Assembly (NCBI GenBank): GCA_029907255.1
Contig: JARYMF010000009.1
Coordinates: 1-64,000, forward strand
From: Armatimonadota bacterium
GTDB taxonomy: Bacteria > Armatimonadota > UBA5829 > DTJY01
Reading direction: 5' to 3'
DNA: 64,000 nucleotides
The notes under the pieces were generated by a model. The model ran no database searches. It saw nothing but the letters and a program-made list of their open reading frames with translations, and had not been told where the DNA came from. Of the stretch, positions 25,217 to 38,089 are shown in pieces. The stretch's first letter is position 1, and every line of letters starts with the position of its first letter. A program made the position numbers and the translations under genes.

Positions 25217-25230
25217 ACAAATTTGTTGTA
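25217..25230. promoter_or_regulatory. 14-base palindrome upstream of the secreted hydrolase gene
   Basis: CAACAAATTTGTTG is a perfect palindrome 44 bases upstream of the start codon at 25173. Its centre ACAAATTTGT is the same as the centre of the palindrome in the groES promoter (30482-30499). Confidence 0.35.
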
Positions 25231-25336
25231 TTGTCCTGCCCGGACAGCGGTTGAAAGTTCACTTGGCAGCAGCTACCATAGGTTGGCTCCTAGCCTGATT
25301 CGATGGCAATTATGAATAGAAACCTAAGGCTTGCTT

Positions 25337-26050
25337 TTATATGGAGACTCCGCGGGGTTCGATTATAATTTGGTCGTTGACTGGCTCGTCGGATTCAAGT
25401 AGGCCGTCGCGGAAGCGAAGTATGCGCTTGCAATATCGAGCGATGTCATGCTCGTGGGTGACTATTACAACCGTCCTTCCTTGTTCGTTTAGGCGTTGAA
25501 AAATCGCCATAATTTCGATGCCTGTAGCGGTGTCTAGATTTCCAGTCGGTTCGTCGCCAAGAATTAAGGGCGGGTCGTTGACGAGCGCTCTTGCAATAGC
25601 TACTCGCTGTTGTTCCCCACCAGATAATTGCATCGGTGTATGCCGTATTCTGCCACCCAATCCCACCGATTCGAGAATTCTTCGCCCCAATTTGCTGTCG
25701 CGCCGGCGTCCAGCGTACATCAATGGCAACAGGGTATTATCGAGCGCTGTAAGACGAGGCAGAAGGTTAAAGCTCTGAAATACGAAGCCTATCTTCCTAT
25801 TTCGAATTGCCGCGCGTGACGCATCGCTCAACTTGCTTACGTCTTGCCCATCAAGGATGTACGTTCCCGACGTCGGCCGGTCAAGGCAGCCAATTATGTT
25901 AAGCAGTGTAGACTTGCCGGATCCAGAGGGTCCCATTATTGCTACAAACTCGCCCCGGTCGATTTTAAATGAAACTCCTCGCAGAGCAGGTATTTCTACG
26001 CTACCAATTCTGTATGTTTTTACTAGATTTTGAATTATGATTAGCGGCAT
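25337..26050 (-). CDS. MacB/LolD-type ABC transporter ATP-binding protein
   Basis: The 237-residue protein is a complete ABC ATPase: Walker [14 protein letters not shown] (residues 40-52), Q-loop [16 protein letters not shown], signature [15 protein letters not shown], Walker [13 protein letters not shown], and the switch histidine in [19 protein letters not shown] and [11 protein letters not shown] are typical of the MacB/LolD group that works with FtsX-like permeases. It is the last gene of the TolC-HlyD-permease-ATPase operon. An inverted repeat lies just upstream of its start codon. Confidence 0.92.
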   Translation of the reverse strand: MPLIIIQNLVKTYRIGSVEIPALRGVSFKIDRGEFVAIMGPSGSGKSTLLNIIGCLDRPTSGTYILDGQDVSKLSDASRAAIRNRKIGFVFQSFNLLPRLTALDNTLLPLMYAGRRRDSKLGRRILESVGLGGRIRHTPMQLSGGEQQRVAIARALVNDPPLILGDEPTGNLDTATGIEIMAIFQRLNEQGRTVVIVTHEHDIARYCKRILRFRDGLLESDEPVNDQIIIEPRGVSI

Positions 26051-26056
26051 TGATTC

Positions 26057-26073
26057 TTAAACCTAAGGTTTAA
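26057..26073. promoter_or_regulatory. 17-base inverted repeat before the ABC ATPase gene
   Basis: TTAAACCT and AGGTTTAA flank a single A, seven bases before the start codon at 26050. On the mRNA it covers the only Shine-Dalgarno-like AGG, so a hairpin could limit translation of the ATPase compared with the permease. Confidence 0.35.
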
Positions 26074-26086
26074 ACTTATATTGCTT

Positions 26087-27391
26087 TTAAGAGTAGCGGA
26101 GTGCTTCTATCGGGTCTACCATAGCCGCTCTGATAGCTGGGTACATCCCAAAGATAACCCCCACCATTGCTGAGACGCCAAAAGAGACAATGATTGCCTG
26201 CATGGATACAACAGTGTTCCAATTAGCATAAACTGATATGGCTCGCGCGCCCCCGATTCCTAGAAATACGCCAATCAATCCGCCTGCACAGGTGATAACC
26301 AGAGCTTCTAGCATAAATTGGCGGATAATGTCCCATCTAGTTGCTCCAATGCACCGCCTGATTCCAATCTCGCGCGTTCGCTGAGTAACGGTAGCGAGCA
26401 TAATATTCATAATTCCAATACCACCGACGAGTAGCGAGATGCTTGCGATGGCTGCCATAACAATATTAAATATTCGCTGAGTTTGCTGGCTTTGGCGGAG
26501 TAGTTCTGCAGGTATGATAATCTCATAGTCGCGAATTCCGCGATGTTGGCGGTGAAGCACAGAACGGATAACAGAAGCAGTTGGCACAGTGGCGGCATCG
26601 TTTTCCACTTGAATTATGATTTCTGTAATTGGGTTGTCTGCCTTATTTGGGCGTGCCATCAGCCTTCTGGAGAGCTGTCGCAGTAAGATATAGTCCGATG
26701 GCACTGCTTCCTGAGAGCTAATCTTAAAGTCAATGAGAGAAATAGTAATCGGAATGTAAACGTCTGAATTTAAATCTCGGAGGGCTGCAAATGCTTTAGC
26801 CGCCCCTACTTCTTTGGGCTCCATTAGACCGACTACGCGAAACAATCGTCTTCCTATCTTGATGTTCTTGCCAATTGGGTCGTCGAATCCGAAAAGCTCC
26901 CTCCTAGCGGCCGCTCCCAGCACGCAGACCGGGCGATTTTCTCGTATATCTATATTGTTAAGAAAGCGCCCTGTCTGGAGTTTGGTGCGTGTTACGTATA
27001 TATACTCGGGAGTTGTGCCTACTATTTTAACAGGAACAGGTTTATCGCCAATCTTGACGTCGGCGAAAACCTCTCGAAGAGGTACAACGTGCTTGGCATA
27101 GTCGCAAACTTCCCTGATGCTTTCTGTATCGGAGTATTTTAATCCATATGGCGAACGTTCCTGCGCTTTTTCTAATAGCTCGCCAGATATCAGAGCCCGT
27201 CTTACGTGGACGACGTCAATACCCATTAAACGAATTTGCTCAAGGGCTTCTTGCTTTGCTCCCTCCCCAATGGAAACCATGGCAATTACTGCGGCTACTC
27301 CGAAGATTACGCCCAGCATTGTGAGGATTGAGCGTAACTTATGGGAGAGTAGCTCTGTGAGACCGGTGTGGATCGCTGCAAGGATTCCCAT
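26087..27391 (-). CDS. MacB-type ABC transporter permease
   Basis: The 434-residue protein has the MacB/FtsX plan: an N-terminal helix (LTMLGVIFGVAAVIAMVSIGEGA), a periplasmic MacB_PCD domain of about 230 residues, and three C-terminal helices. The conserved TQRTREIGIRRCIGATRWDIIRQFMLEALVIT loop contacts the ATPase. Unlike full MacB it lacks a fused ATPase, which is encoded separately 36 bases downstream. It works with the HlyD-type adaptor whose gene ends two bases upstream and with the TolC-type channel. Substrates of such systems include antibiotics, peptides and lipids; none can be assigned here. Confidence 0.9.
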   Translation of the reverse strand: MGILAAIHTGLTELLSHKLRSILTMLGVIFGVAAVIAMVSIGEGAKQEALEQIRLMGIDVVHVRRALISGELLEKAQERSPYGLKYSDTESIREVCDYAKHVVPLREVFADVKIGDKPVPVKIVGTTPEYIYVTRTKLQTGRFLNNIDIRENRPVCVLGAAARRELFGFDDPIGKNIKIGRRLFRVVGLMEPKEVGAAKAFAALRDLNSDVYIPITISLIDFKISSQEAVPSDYILLRQLSRRLMARPNKADNPITEIIIQVENDAATVPTASVIRSVLHRQHRGIRDYEIIIPAELLRQSQQTQRIFNIVMAAIASISLLVGGIGIMNIMLATVTQRTREIGIRRCIGATRWDIIRQFMLEALVITCAGGLIGVFLGIGGARAISVYANWNTVVSMQAIIVSFGVSAMVGVIFGMYPAIRAAMVDPIEALRYS

Positions 27392-27392
27392 A

Positions 27393-28790
27393 TTACTCCT
27401 TTTTCGCTTTTGGAACTGGCGGTGCTGTGGGCTCTTGTTTAGTCACGCCTGGCGCTGTGCTGCCTGCCTCTTGTAACTCAAGCTCTCGGGTTGGATCACG
27501 GAGGGCAATTACCTGTCCTTTTTTCAATCCCTTGGTGACGCAGACAAAATTGTCATTATACTTGCCGGTTTTTATGGGAACGCGGGTGAATTTGCCACCT
27601 GATTTAACGTAGACAAACGTTTTGTTCCCCTGCTCGACTACCGCTTCAATCGGGATGTAAATAGCATTCTTAATTTGGTCTACTATAAATTCTAGGTTTG
27701 CAGTCATGCCAGGTTTGATAAGGCGGGGATTATTCTCTTTTACGGAAACTTTAACCTCAAAGTCCTTTTTTCCTGGCGTGCCGCCTTCCCATGGCGATAG
27801 CTCAGTAGCAAGACTCGATATGCTAACGACTCGGCCGTGGAAGACTTTATTCGGCACAGCCTCAAGCCGAATAAGTACGGGCATGTCAAGGCGTACTCTT
27901 GGAGCGTCAGCTTCGCCTACGCGAACTTTCACCATCATTTTAGATAGGTCAGGCAAGCGGCAAATTGTTTGTTGGGGCCTTACATCGTCTCCTTCTTGAA
28001 GCTTGCGGCGGCCGTCTCCCATCCAATCTTCTGTCAAAACAACTAAACCAGCCGCCGGCGCTCTAATGCGAGTTTTTTCTCGGTCATCTTCTGCTTCTGC
28101 CAGCGCTTCATCAGCTAAGCCCTTGCGAAACTCCACATTTTTAACGTCTGCCATTTTTTGCTTTTCTTTGGACTCGCATTCTTTTTTCTTTAATTCAAGT
28201 TGGGCCTCGCCTTTCATGACGGCAAGCTCCTTAGAGCGAACCTCGCCTCTTGCCTGCTCAACCTGTTCGCCTGTCACGAGCTTTTCAGCAAGAAGTCGCT
28301 CCATTTTTGCAAGCTCGTCTTTTGCAAGCTTTAGTTCGTTCTTGTCGAAGTCAAGCTGGGCCTGGGCTTGCATAAGGTCGGTCTTGTTTGCTTCTTGGAG
28401 AAGTTGCAACTCTGCTTGAGCCCGCATTACTTCCGCCTCTGCGTTCCTTGCTTCCAATTTTTTAGTACGAATCTCGCGCTCAATGTCTTTACTATCCAGG
28501 AGTGCTATTAGGTCACCTTGAGAGACCATTGCACCATCGTTAATAAGGTAAATGATCTTGCCGCTTATGCCAGCGGTAACTGCAACCGACTTCTCTGCTT
28601 CTAGGGTTCCTATGGCTGGAAAGCTAATTGTGAATAGGCCTTGTTTTACCCTAGTGGTAGGGATATAGACTTCTACCTTTTTCGGGGCAAAGTACTGTCG
28701 GTAAAGAGGCACTCCCCAGTGCTGTATTGCAAAGACAATGATTGCTAACCCAAGAACACGGCTTCCCCAAATTTTTATCTGCTCTTTCAT
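27393..28790 (-). CDS. HlyD/MacA-type periplasmic adaptor protein
   Basis: The 465-residue protein has one N-terminal membrane segment (residues about 9-27). The first half of a lipoyl domain (AVTAGISGKIIYLINDGAMVSQGDLIALLDS) is followed by a long coiled coil (about residues 100-225, rich in E, A, K and L). The return half of the lipoyl domain and beta-barrel domains follow, with IKPGMTANLEFIV near the C-terminus. The adaptor joins the inner-membrane MacB-type permease to the TolC-type channel. Its start overlaps the end of the TolC gene by four bases (ATGA). The C-terminal 25 residues are P/T/K-rich. Confidence 0.9.
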   Translation of the reverse strand: MKEQIKIWGSRVLGLAIIVFAIQHWGVPLYRQYFAPKKVEVYIPTTRVKQGLFTISFPAIGTLEAEKSVAVTAGISGKIIYLINDGAMVSQGDLIALLDSKDIEREIRTKKLEARNAEAEVMRAQAELQLLQEANKTDLMQAQAQLDFDKNELKLAKDELAKMERLLAEKLVTGEQVEQARGEVRSKELAVMKGEAQLELKKKECESKEKQKMADVKNVEFRKGLADEALAEAEDDREKTRIRAPAAGLVVLTEDWMGDGRRKLQEGDDVRPQQTICRLPDLSKMMVKVRVGEADAPRVRLDMPVLIRLEAVPNKVFHGRVVSISSLATELSPWEGGTPGKKDFEVKVSVKENNPRLIKPGMTANLEFIVDQIKNAIYIPIEAVVEQGNKTFVYVKSGGKFTRVPIKTGKYNDNFVCVTKGLKKGQVIALRDPTRELELQEAGSTAPGVTKQEPTAPPVPKAKKE

Positions 28791-30184
28791 TTTGAACCTA
28801 TCTTTGTAAGATCCTCTCCCATAGCGTATTTGAGTTCTAACGTTGCTAGATACAAGTCGATTTTGGCGGAGATAATCCCCATCTCCGCATGGGTGAGCGC
28901 TTCTTGTGCACTCAAAACATCTCGGTTGTCACCTTCGCCTTCCTCTACCATCCTCTCAGCAATATGAAGGTTTTGTTTTGCAACTTCTAAGTTTGTGGTT
29001 AGTATTTCAAGTGAGGTAGCTGTAGATTCAAGCGCACGATATGCACTGCGAACTTCTTCGGCGATTCGCTCCATCTGAAAGGCACGTTCTTCGTTTAATA
29101 TGTTGAGCTCACGTTCGACAATTGCTTGTTCCTCTTTAATCGCTCGTTTGTCTAGAGGCAATCGAAGCTCAAGCCCAATAGTAGTAGTACCAAGGTCGAA
29201 TAAGGATGATGAGAAAACGCCTCTATCGGCATTTGAGGAGCGGAATCTTGTGAAAATATCAAGGCCAGGTCGAAATTCTTCTTTGGCAATGGCAAGCCTT
29301 CGTTGCTGAGTTGCTAGACGCTCATCATAAACTGATAGCTCGACGCGATTCTTGAGAGCCTGCGCAATGGCTTCCTCAAGTGTGGGAACTTCAGGGTTGA
29401 CCTCTGGCACTGGGTCGATAAGCTCGGGGGTTTTGCCAATGCCAACACCGATTGCTAGCATTAAGCGGTCGATGGCTGCCTTTGCTGCTTCGCGTTGGCT
29501 GTTTAATCGCTCACGAGTCTGCTGAACTTGAACTTCTGCTCTATATACGTCGATGCCTCTTGCAAATCCGGCCTCTTCCCGCCGTTTGGCGAATCTTGCC
29601 GATTGCTCCACAAGTTCAAGAGCTTTTTCTTGGACTTTAACTTGCTCGCGTGCCTCGATTGCTTTGAAGTACGCTCGAATTACATCAAGCACGGTTGACT
29701 GCTGAGTTCGGTAAAGCTCCTTGTCTTGAATAATCATTTCGCTTTGGGCCGTTAAAACTTTATCTGCCTTTGGGGATAGAGGACCCTTGCGTCTAGTTAA
29801 TGGGTGGCGAATTGATAAATCTACCGTGCTCGATTCATTGCCCGAAGCAAATGGGGATATGTTCAAGGATGCCTCTGTCCCCATCATATTTTCATAGCCA
29901 AGGCTTCCAAATATGGAATTAGAAAGCTCCGACTCGCCAGGCATCCGCTCGAAGCTGGTGTTTGCTCCCACAGAATAGGAAGTAAGTAGTTCTGCCACAC
30001 GTAGCCTTGAAAGAGCTGTTAACTGGTTTGATTTTGCGCTCTTTAAGTTCACATTTGCAGTTAGAGCAAGCTTAACAGCATCCGCGACCGAAAGCTTTTC
30101 TGGCACTGTTTCGGCTTGGGCGGCTGTCGTCACCGCAGTCAAAGTTAGAACTATCAGTGATATCGAAAGAATCGAATGACGCAT
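28787..30184 (-). CDS. TolC-family outer membrane efflux protein
   Basis: The product of 465 residues has a signal peptide (MRHSILSISLIVLTLTAVTT, ending AQA). Two OEP repeats follow, with SVADAVKLALTANVNLKSAKSNQ in the first and TLEEAIAQALKNRVELSVYDERL in the second, plus long helices typical of the channel tunnel. It forms the outer-membrane exit of the efflux pump encoded downstream. I chose the ATG at 30184: the upstream ATG at 30226 overlaps a perfect -10 box, so it would not be in the mRNA. Presence of this protein argues for an outer membrane. Confidence 0.88.
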   Translation of the reverse strand: MRHSILSISLIVLTLTAVTTAAQAETVPEKLSVADAVKLALTANVNLKSAKSNQLTALSRLRVAELLTSYSVGANTSFERMPGESELSNSIFGSLGYENMMGTEASLNISPFASGNESSTVDLSIRHPLTRRKGPLSPKADKVLTAQSEMIIQDKELYRTQQSTVLDVIRAYFKAIEAREQVKVQEKALELVEQSARFAKRREEAGFARGIDVYRAEVQVQQTRERLNSQREAAKAAIDRLMLAIGVGIGKTPELIDPVPEVNPEVPTLEEAIAQALKNRVELSVYDERLATQQRRLAIAKEEFRPGLDIFTRFRSSNADRGVFSSSLFDLGTTTIGLELRLPLDKRAIKEEQAIVERELNILNEERAFQMERIAEEVRSAYRALESTATSLEILTTNLEVAKQNLHIAERMVEEGEGDNRDVLSAQEALTHAEMGIISAKIDLYLATLELKYAMGEDLTKIGSK

Positions 30185-30224
30185 GGGATTTTTTTCGTGG
30201 GTAAGTTTCTGAACTAGCAACGTC

Positions 30225-30254
30225 ATTATACCTTGTAACTGCATCTGATTTCAA
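30225..30254 (-). promoter_or_regulatory. promoter of the efflux operon
   Basis: On the minus strand TTGAAA (30249-30254) and TATAAT (30225-30230) are 18 bases apart. Transcription would start near 30218, about 34 bases before the ATG at 30184. Confidence 0.6.
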
Positions 30255-30481
30255 TACTGGCAACCGTTCAGAAAGCGTTAATTCAGAAGTTTGAAGCAAT
30301 TTTATGTGAAATCCAAAGTTTAGACGAGCAAACTCTCTATGAGGTGAGCAGTAGCGCGATGAAATCTTTAAAAGCAAAATATTTAGGGTTTCTGGGGGAA
30401 TCGCTTCTTTAAAGGCTACGAGAGCAGGTTTATTAACGGAGGTGGAAGGGAAAATATTTCAAAGAAAGTTCATATTGCTAG

Positions 30482-30499
30482 CTTGACAAATTTGTCAAG
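30482..30499. promoter_or_regulatory. 18-base palindrome overlapping the groES -35 box
   Basis: CTTGACAAATTTGTCAAG is a perfect palindrome. Its left part contains the -35 hexamer TTGACA (30483-30488). It is separate from the CIRCE element downstream and could be a second operator. The protein that would bind is unknown. Confidence 0.5.
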
Positions 30500-30511
30500 T
30501 CCTGATATAAA
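30483..30511 (+). promoter_or_regulatory. sigma70 promoter of groESL
   Basis: Perfect TTGACA (30483-30488) and TATAAA (30506-30511) are 17 bases apart. Transcription would start near 30518, just before the CIRCE element. The gene-free stretch from 30255 to 30481 holds nothing else that I recognise. Confidence 0.75.
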
Positions 30512-30524
30512 TACTGGTTGCCCA

Positions 30525-30551
30525 TTAGCACTTAAGTTATTTGAGTGCTAA
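30525..30551. promoter_or_regulatory. CIRCE element (HrcA operator)
   Basis: TTAGCACTT, nine bases, then GAGTGCTAA match the CIRCE inverted repeat TTAGCACTC-N9-GAGTGCTAA with one mismatch in the left arm. HrcA bound here represses groESL until heat shock. hrcA itself is not in the window. Confidence 0.93.
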
Positions 30552-30588
30552 TAACTCACTGTTTTTAAATTAGGAGGTGATTTGTTCG

Positions 30589-30873
30589 ATGTTAAAACCC
30601 ATTGGTGATAAAGTGATCGTGAAACCCAAGGCTGAAGAGGAGAAGACCTCAGGTGGCATCATCCTACCAGATACTGCCAAAGAGAAGCCGCAGGAGGGCA
30701 CAGTGATTGCCGTTGGACCCGGGAAAATTCTGGAAAATGGCGAAAGGAAGCCCATGACAGTAAAGGAGGGTGACACCGTCATCTATTCGAAATACGGAGG
30801 CACCGAGGTAACCGTCGAAGGTGAGGATTACATAATCCTAGATGAGGATTCCATACTTGCAATTCGAGCCTAA
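30589..30873 (+). CDS. groES: co-chaperonin GroES
   Basis: The 94-residue protein matches GroES in full: [20 protein letters not shown], the mobile-loop region [16 protein letters not shown], and [14 protein letters not shown]. GroES caps the GroEL ring during protein folding in the cytoplasm. I chose the ATG at 30589 because AGGAGGTG lies nine bases upstream and the family begins MLKP; a start four codons earlier is poor. It is controlled by the CIRCE element directly upstream. Confidence 0.97.
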   Translation: MLKPIGDKVIVKPKAEEEKTSGGIILPDTAKEKPQEGTVIAVGPGKILENGERKPMTVKEGDTVIYSKYGGTEVTVEGEDYIILDEDSILAIRA

Positions 30874-30951
30874 GAATGTTTTGAAATTGCAAGGAGGAAG
30901 AAGATAAAGCTAGATTCTGAAAGCAAATTTTTTTCCTAACATTCAAAATAG

Positions 30952-32646
<1,695 letters not shown>

Positions 32647-32671
32647 GCAGTATTTAATGAAGCAGACAATT

Positions 32672-32709
32672 GGGGCAGGTCCATCATGGGCCCGCCCCTC
32701 TTTGTTTGA
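32672..32709 (+). terminator. intrinsic terminator after groEL
   Basis: GGGGCAGGTCC (32672-32682) pairs with GGGCCCGCCCC (32688-32698) with one mismatch and one wobble, followed by TCTTTGTTT. Confidence 0.75.
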
Positions 32710-32735
32710 CTCCTGTCAAGAGGGTGTGTTACAAT
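32706..32735 (+). promoter_or_regulatory. promoter for the HAD phosphatase gene
   Basis: TTGACT (32706-32711) and TACAAT (32730-32735) are 18 bases apart, giving a leader of about 22 bases. The -35 box begins in the U-tract of the groEL terminator. Confidence 0.55.
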
Positions 32736-32763
32736 AATTAAGCATCGTTTTGAGAGGCTGGTT

Positions 32764-33612
32764 TTGCGTCAACGTACATTTGTTTTCGACCTCGACGGTG
32801 TCATCTACCGCGGCGAGCAACTCCTACCTGGGGTGGCGGAGACCATCGAAACCTTGAGGCGGTTTGGCCACCAGGTATACTTCTTCACCAACAATTCCAC
32901 TAAGACCCGGGAGCAGTATGTTGACAAGCTCCGTCGCATGGGCATCCTAGTTGATAAAGCGCAAATAATGACGTCAGGATACGCAACTGCCCTATATTTT
33001 TGTGAGCATGGTGCAAAGGGTAAGTCAATTTACCTAATTGGTGAGCCGGGACTCCGACAGGTTCTAATCGAAGCTGGCATGCGTATTGTGGAGAACATAC
33101 CCGAAGAGAAAGCCGACTATGTTGTGGTTGGTTGGGACAAAGGATTTAACTACGAAAAGATTACGAAAGCGCTTTGGGCGATACGAGGTGGCGCTGAGTT
33201 TATTGCCACTAATAGGGATGCAACTTACCCGCTAGAAGGAGGGCAGGTCATCCCTGGGGCGGGAGCAATGGTTGCGGCAGTGGAGGCAGCGGCCGGGGTC
33301 ACCCCGCGAGTAATTGGAAAGCCGGAGACATATGCAGTGCGAAAGCTTTTCGAAGTTGCTGGCGCTTCTCCTGAGAATAGCGTGATTGTTGGAGATAGGC
33401 TTGATACAGATATCCTTGTTGGAAAAAGGCTTGGCATTACGACCGTCTTAGTTCTTACAGGCATATCAACTGAGAAAGACGTAGAGTTAGCACCAAAAGA
33501 GATGAAGCCTGACTTTGTGGTTAAGACACTTCCTGAAATCTTGAGACTTTTTCTTGGCAATGCAGTGAGGGCAGAAGCTAGAGCTTGCAGTATCTTGGAT
33601 GATAAACAATAA
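32764..33612 (+). CDS. NagD-like HAD-IIA family hydrolase
   Basis: The 282-residue protein is a type IIA haloacid-dehalogenase phosphatase. Motif I FDLDGVIYRGE (residues 8-18) holds the nucleophilic and acid/base aspartates, motif II FTNNSTKTREQY follows, the lysine is in IGKPETYAVRK, and motif IV is VGDRLDTDILVGKRLGI. Relatives dephosphorylate nucleotides, glycerol phosphate, phosphoglycolate or 4-nitrophenyl phosphate. The true substrate is not evident. Translation begins at a TTG with GAGAGG upstream. thiD starts 34 bases downstream. Confidence 0.87.
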   Translation: MRQRTFVFDLDGVIYRGEQLLPGVAETIETLRRFGHQVYFFTNNSTKTREQYVDKLRRMGILVDKAQIMTSGYATALYFCEHGAKGKSIYLIGEPGLRQVLIEAGMRIVENIPEEKADYVVVGWDKGFNYEKITKALWAIRGGAEFIATNRDATYPLEGGQVIPGAGAMVAAVEAAAGVTPRVIGKPETYAVRKLFEVAGASPENSVIVGDRLDTDILVGKRLGITTVLVLTGISTEKDVELAPKEMKPDFVVKTLPEILRLFLGNAVRAEARACSILDDKQ

Positions 33613-33646
33613 AGGTGCCTTCGTGTTTCTGACGTAATGGCGAGCC

Positions 33647-34423
33647 ATGGACGAAAGAATTCCTAGGGTTTTAACAATTGCCGGGTCGGATTCGAGCGCA
33701 GGGGCAGGAATACAGCTCGATCTTAAGGTATTTAATCGCCTAGGTGCGTATGGCATGACTGTGGTTACAGCCGTGACCGCGCAAAACACGCTAGGTATCC
33801 AGAAAATTGCGAAAATCGCGCCACGTATTGTGGCCGCCCAAATTGATTCGGTTACTCGCGATATAGGCGTTGATGCTTGCAAAATAGGAATGTTATTTAG
33901 CAGTCAAACTATTAGCGTTGTTGCAAAGCGAATTCGCAGGAGAAATATTCCAAATGTAGTTGTTGACCCGCTGATTGCTGCAAAGGACGGAACGGCGCTT
34001 ATAGCAACCAAAGGGGTAGAGCGTTTAAGGCGGGAGCTCATACCGTTTGCCCTTGTTGTTACGCCAAACGTCAGGGAGGCGGAAATACTCTCAGGGATGA
34101 CAGTTAAAACTCTCGCTGATTTGAAGGCAGCAGCAGTGGAGATATACAAAATGGGTTGCCAATATGTGCTTGCAAAAGGTGGGCATTTGGAGGGGGAGCC
34201 AGTTGACATCTTATTTGATGGCAGCAATTTTGTGGAGCTTTCTGGCGTTCGTTTGGCAGGGCCCCCAGTTCACGGGACAGGGTGCGCGTTCTCTGCGGCG
34301 TTGGCGGCAAGGATTGCCATGGGAGATGATGTATTGACGGCTGCCCAATTTTCGAAAAATTTTGTTTTCGAGCTAATTCGTTCAGCTGTGAAGTTGGGAA
34401 AAGGGAACTTACTGATTAGGTAA
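33647..34423 (+). CDS. thiD: hydroxymethylpyrimidine/phosphomethylpyrimidine kinase
   Basis: ThiD adds two phosphates to the pyrimidine of thiamine (HMP to HMP-PP). The 258-residue length fits. Key motifs are TIAGSDSSAGAGIQLDLKVF at the N-terminus, VVDPLIAAKDG in the middle, VVTPNVREAEIL, and HGTGCAFSAALAARIAMGDD, the anion-hole segment of ribokinase-fold kinases. No other thiamine gene is near, so it may serve salvage. It is probably co-transcribed with the HAD hydrolase, itself a possible phosphatase for cofactor intermediates. Confidence 0.92.
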   Translation: MDERIPRVLTIAGSDSSAGAGIQLDLKVFNRLGAYGMTVVTAVTAQNTLGIQKIAKIAPRIVAAQIDSVTRDIGVDACKIGMLFSSQTISVVAKRIRRRNIPNVVVDPLIAAKDGTALIATKGVERLRRELIPFALVVTPNVREAEILSGMTVKTLADLKAAAVEIYKMGCQYVLAKGGHLEGEPVDILFDGSNFVELSGVRLAGPPVHGTGCAFSAALAARIAMGDDVLTAAQFSKNFVFELIRSAVKLGKGNLLIR

Positions 34424-34467
34424 ACCATATCATATTTTAAAGAGTGGGGACCAAGGGGGGTAAGGAC

Positions 34468-35136
34468 ATGATTGCAGGAGTTGTGATTAAATGGTTGGGA
34501 CACGCATGTTTCCTGGTTACCGCATTGGCAGGAACGAACATCGTATTTGATCCTTTTGGTGAGGGTTTGGGTTATAAAGTACCCAGGGTAGAAGCTGACG
34601 TTGTGTTTGTAAGCCATAGTCATTTTGACCACAACGCAATAAACGTGCTTAAAGGCAGTCCCAAAGTAATAGGTCCTCTAGAAGGCAAAGCTTGCGACTC
34701 TGGCAAGATCAAAGTTGGTAAGAGTTTTATTTCCTACAAATCAATCCTTACAGACCACGACCCATCGGGTGGGCGGCAGCGCGGCAAAAATACTGTGCGT
34801 GTGGTTGAGCTTGAAGGTGTAAGAATTTGCCACCTTGGTGACCTGGGGCATTTGCTGACTTCTGATCAAGTGAAGGAAATTGGGAAAGTGGACGTATTGA
34901 TGATTCCGGTTGGCTCTGTGTACACGATTGATGGTAATCAGGCGAAAAAAGTTGTTGCCCAGCTTAAGCCTAAGATGGTCATACCCATGCATTTCAAAAC
35001 GCCAGACCTGAAGCTCAACCTTGAAACCGCGGATGAATTTCTGAGGGGTTGGAAAAATATCGAGCACAAGGAAAAGATTCAAATAACAAAAGGGTCGCTT
35101 CCAAAGGAGACCACCATAGTAATGTTGAAGTACTAA
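34468..35136 (+). CDS. UPF0173-type metal-dependent hydrolase (metallo-beta-lactamase fold)
   Basis: The 222-residue protein has the opening IKWLGHACFLV and the metal-binding HxHxDH motif in VFVSHSHFDHNAI. Further metal ligands are in the LGDLGH region and VIPMHFKT near the C-terminus. This is the pattern of UPF0173 (YtkL-like) enzymes, whose substrates are largely unknown. I start at the ATG at 34468, after GGGGGGTAAGG; an earlier start at 34444 adds only eight residues that do not match the family. Confidence 0.88.
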   Translation: MIAGVVIKWLGHACFLVTALAGTNIVFDPFGEGLGYKVPRVEADVVFVSHSHFDHNAINVLKGSPKVIGPLEGKACDSGKIKVGKSFISYKSILTDHDPSGGRQRGKNTVRVVELEGVRICHLGDLGHLLTSDQVKEIGKVDVLMIPVGSVYTIDGNQAKKVVAQLKPKMVIPMHFKTPDLKLNLETADEFLRGWKNIEHKEKIQITKGSLPKETTIVMLKY

Positions 35137-37730
<2,594 letters not shown>

Positions 37731-37771
37731 GGAATTGCCGAGTCAGGTCATGCTGTTAGATGTTTTGGGAA

Positions 37772-38089
37772 TTAGTGAGAAGGTCTTGGCTTGAGGAATT
37801 GGTCAATTCCACAACGCTTGATTCGGTCTGCAACCGCTTCTTTTGCGCCTTCGAGATAAATTGTTGCTCCTCGGCTTACTGCATCACGGTATAAAGAGAC
37901 CAGCAGAGCCAAACCGTCTTCGGAAATATATGTTACGCCGCTGAGATCCAACAAAACGGGGCCTTTTTGGTCTTTGACGACGTTTAAAATCTTTTGACTC
38001 GCGTCTTGTAGGAACTCGTATGTCATTTCGCCCGACAGATTAATTCGAAGTAGGGCGTTTTCGCTTTCTATTTGAAAGTTTAAAGGCAT
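37772..38089 (-). CDS. STAS domain protein (anti-sigma factor antagonist-like)
   Basis: The 105-residue protein is a single STAS domain: FQIESENALLRINLSGEMTYE, GPVLLDLSGVTYISEDGLALLVSLYRDA and LEGAKEAVADRIKRCGIDQFL. In the SpoIIAA-like family the loop normally reads DSSG, with the second serine phosphorylated by an anti-sigma kinase. Here the loop is SEDG, so an acidic residue stands at the phosphosite. Partners may be a kinase elsewhere, or the domain may not be switched. The start at 38089 is preferred for family length; an ATG at 38122 would add 11 residues, and both have weak ribosome sites. Confidence 0.8.
   Translation of the reverse strand: MPLNFQIESENALLRINLSGEMTYEFLQDASQKILNVVKDQKGPVLLDLSGVTYISEDGLALLVSLYRDAVSRGATIYLEGAKEAVADRIKRCGIDQFLKPRPSH

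Noticed and set aside
30888-30910. AAGGAGG site after groES
   Set aside because: A good Shine-Dalgarno but no start codon at the right distance; the following frame begins with ATA and is short.
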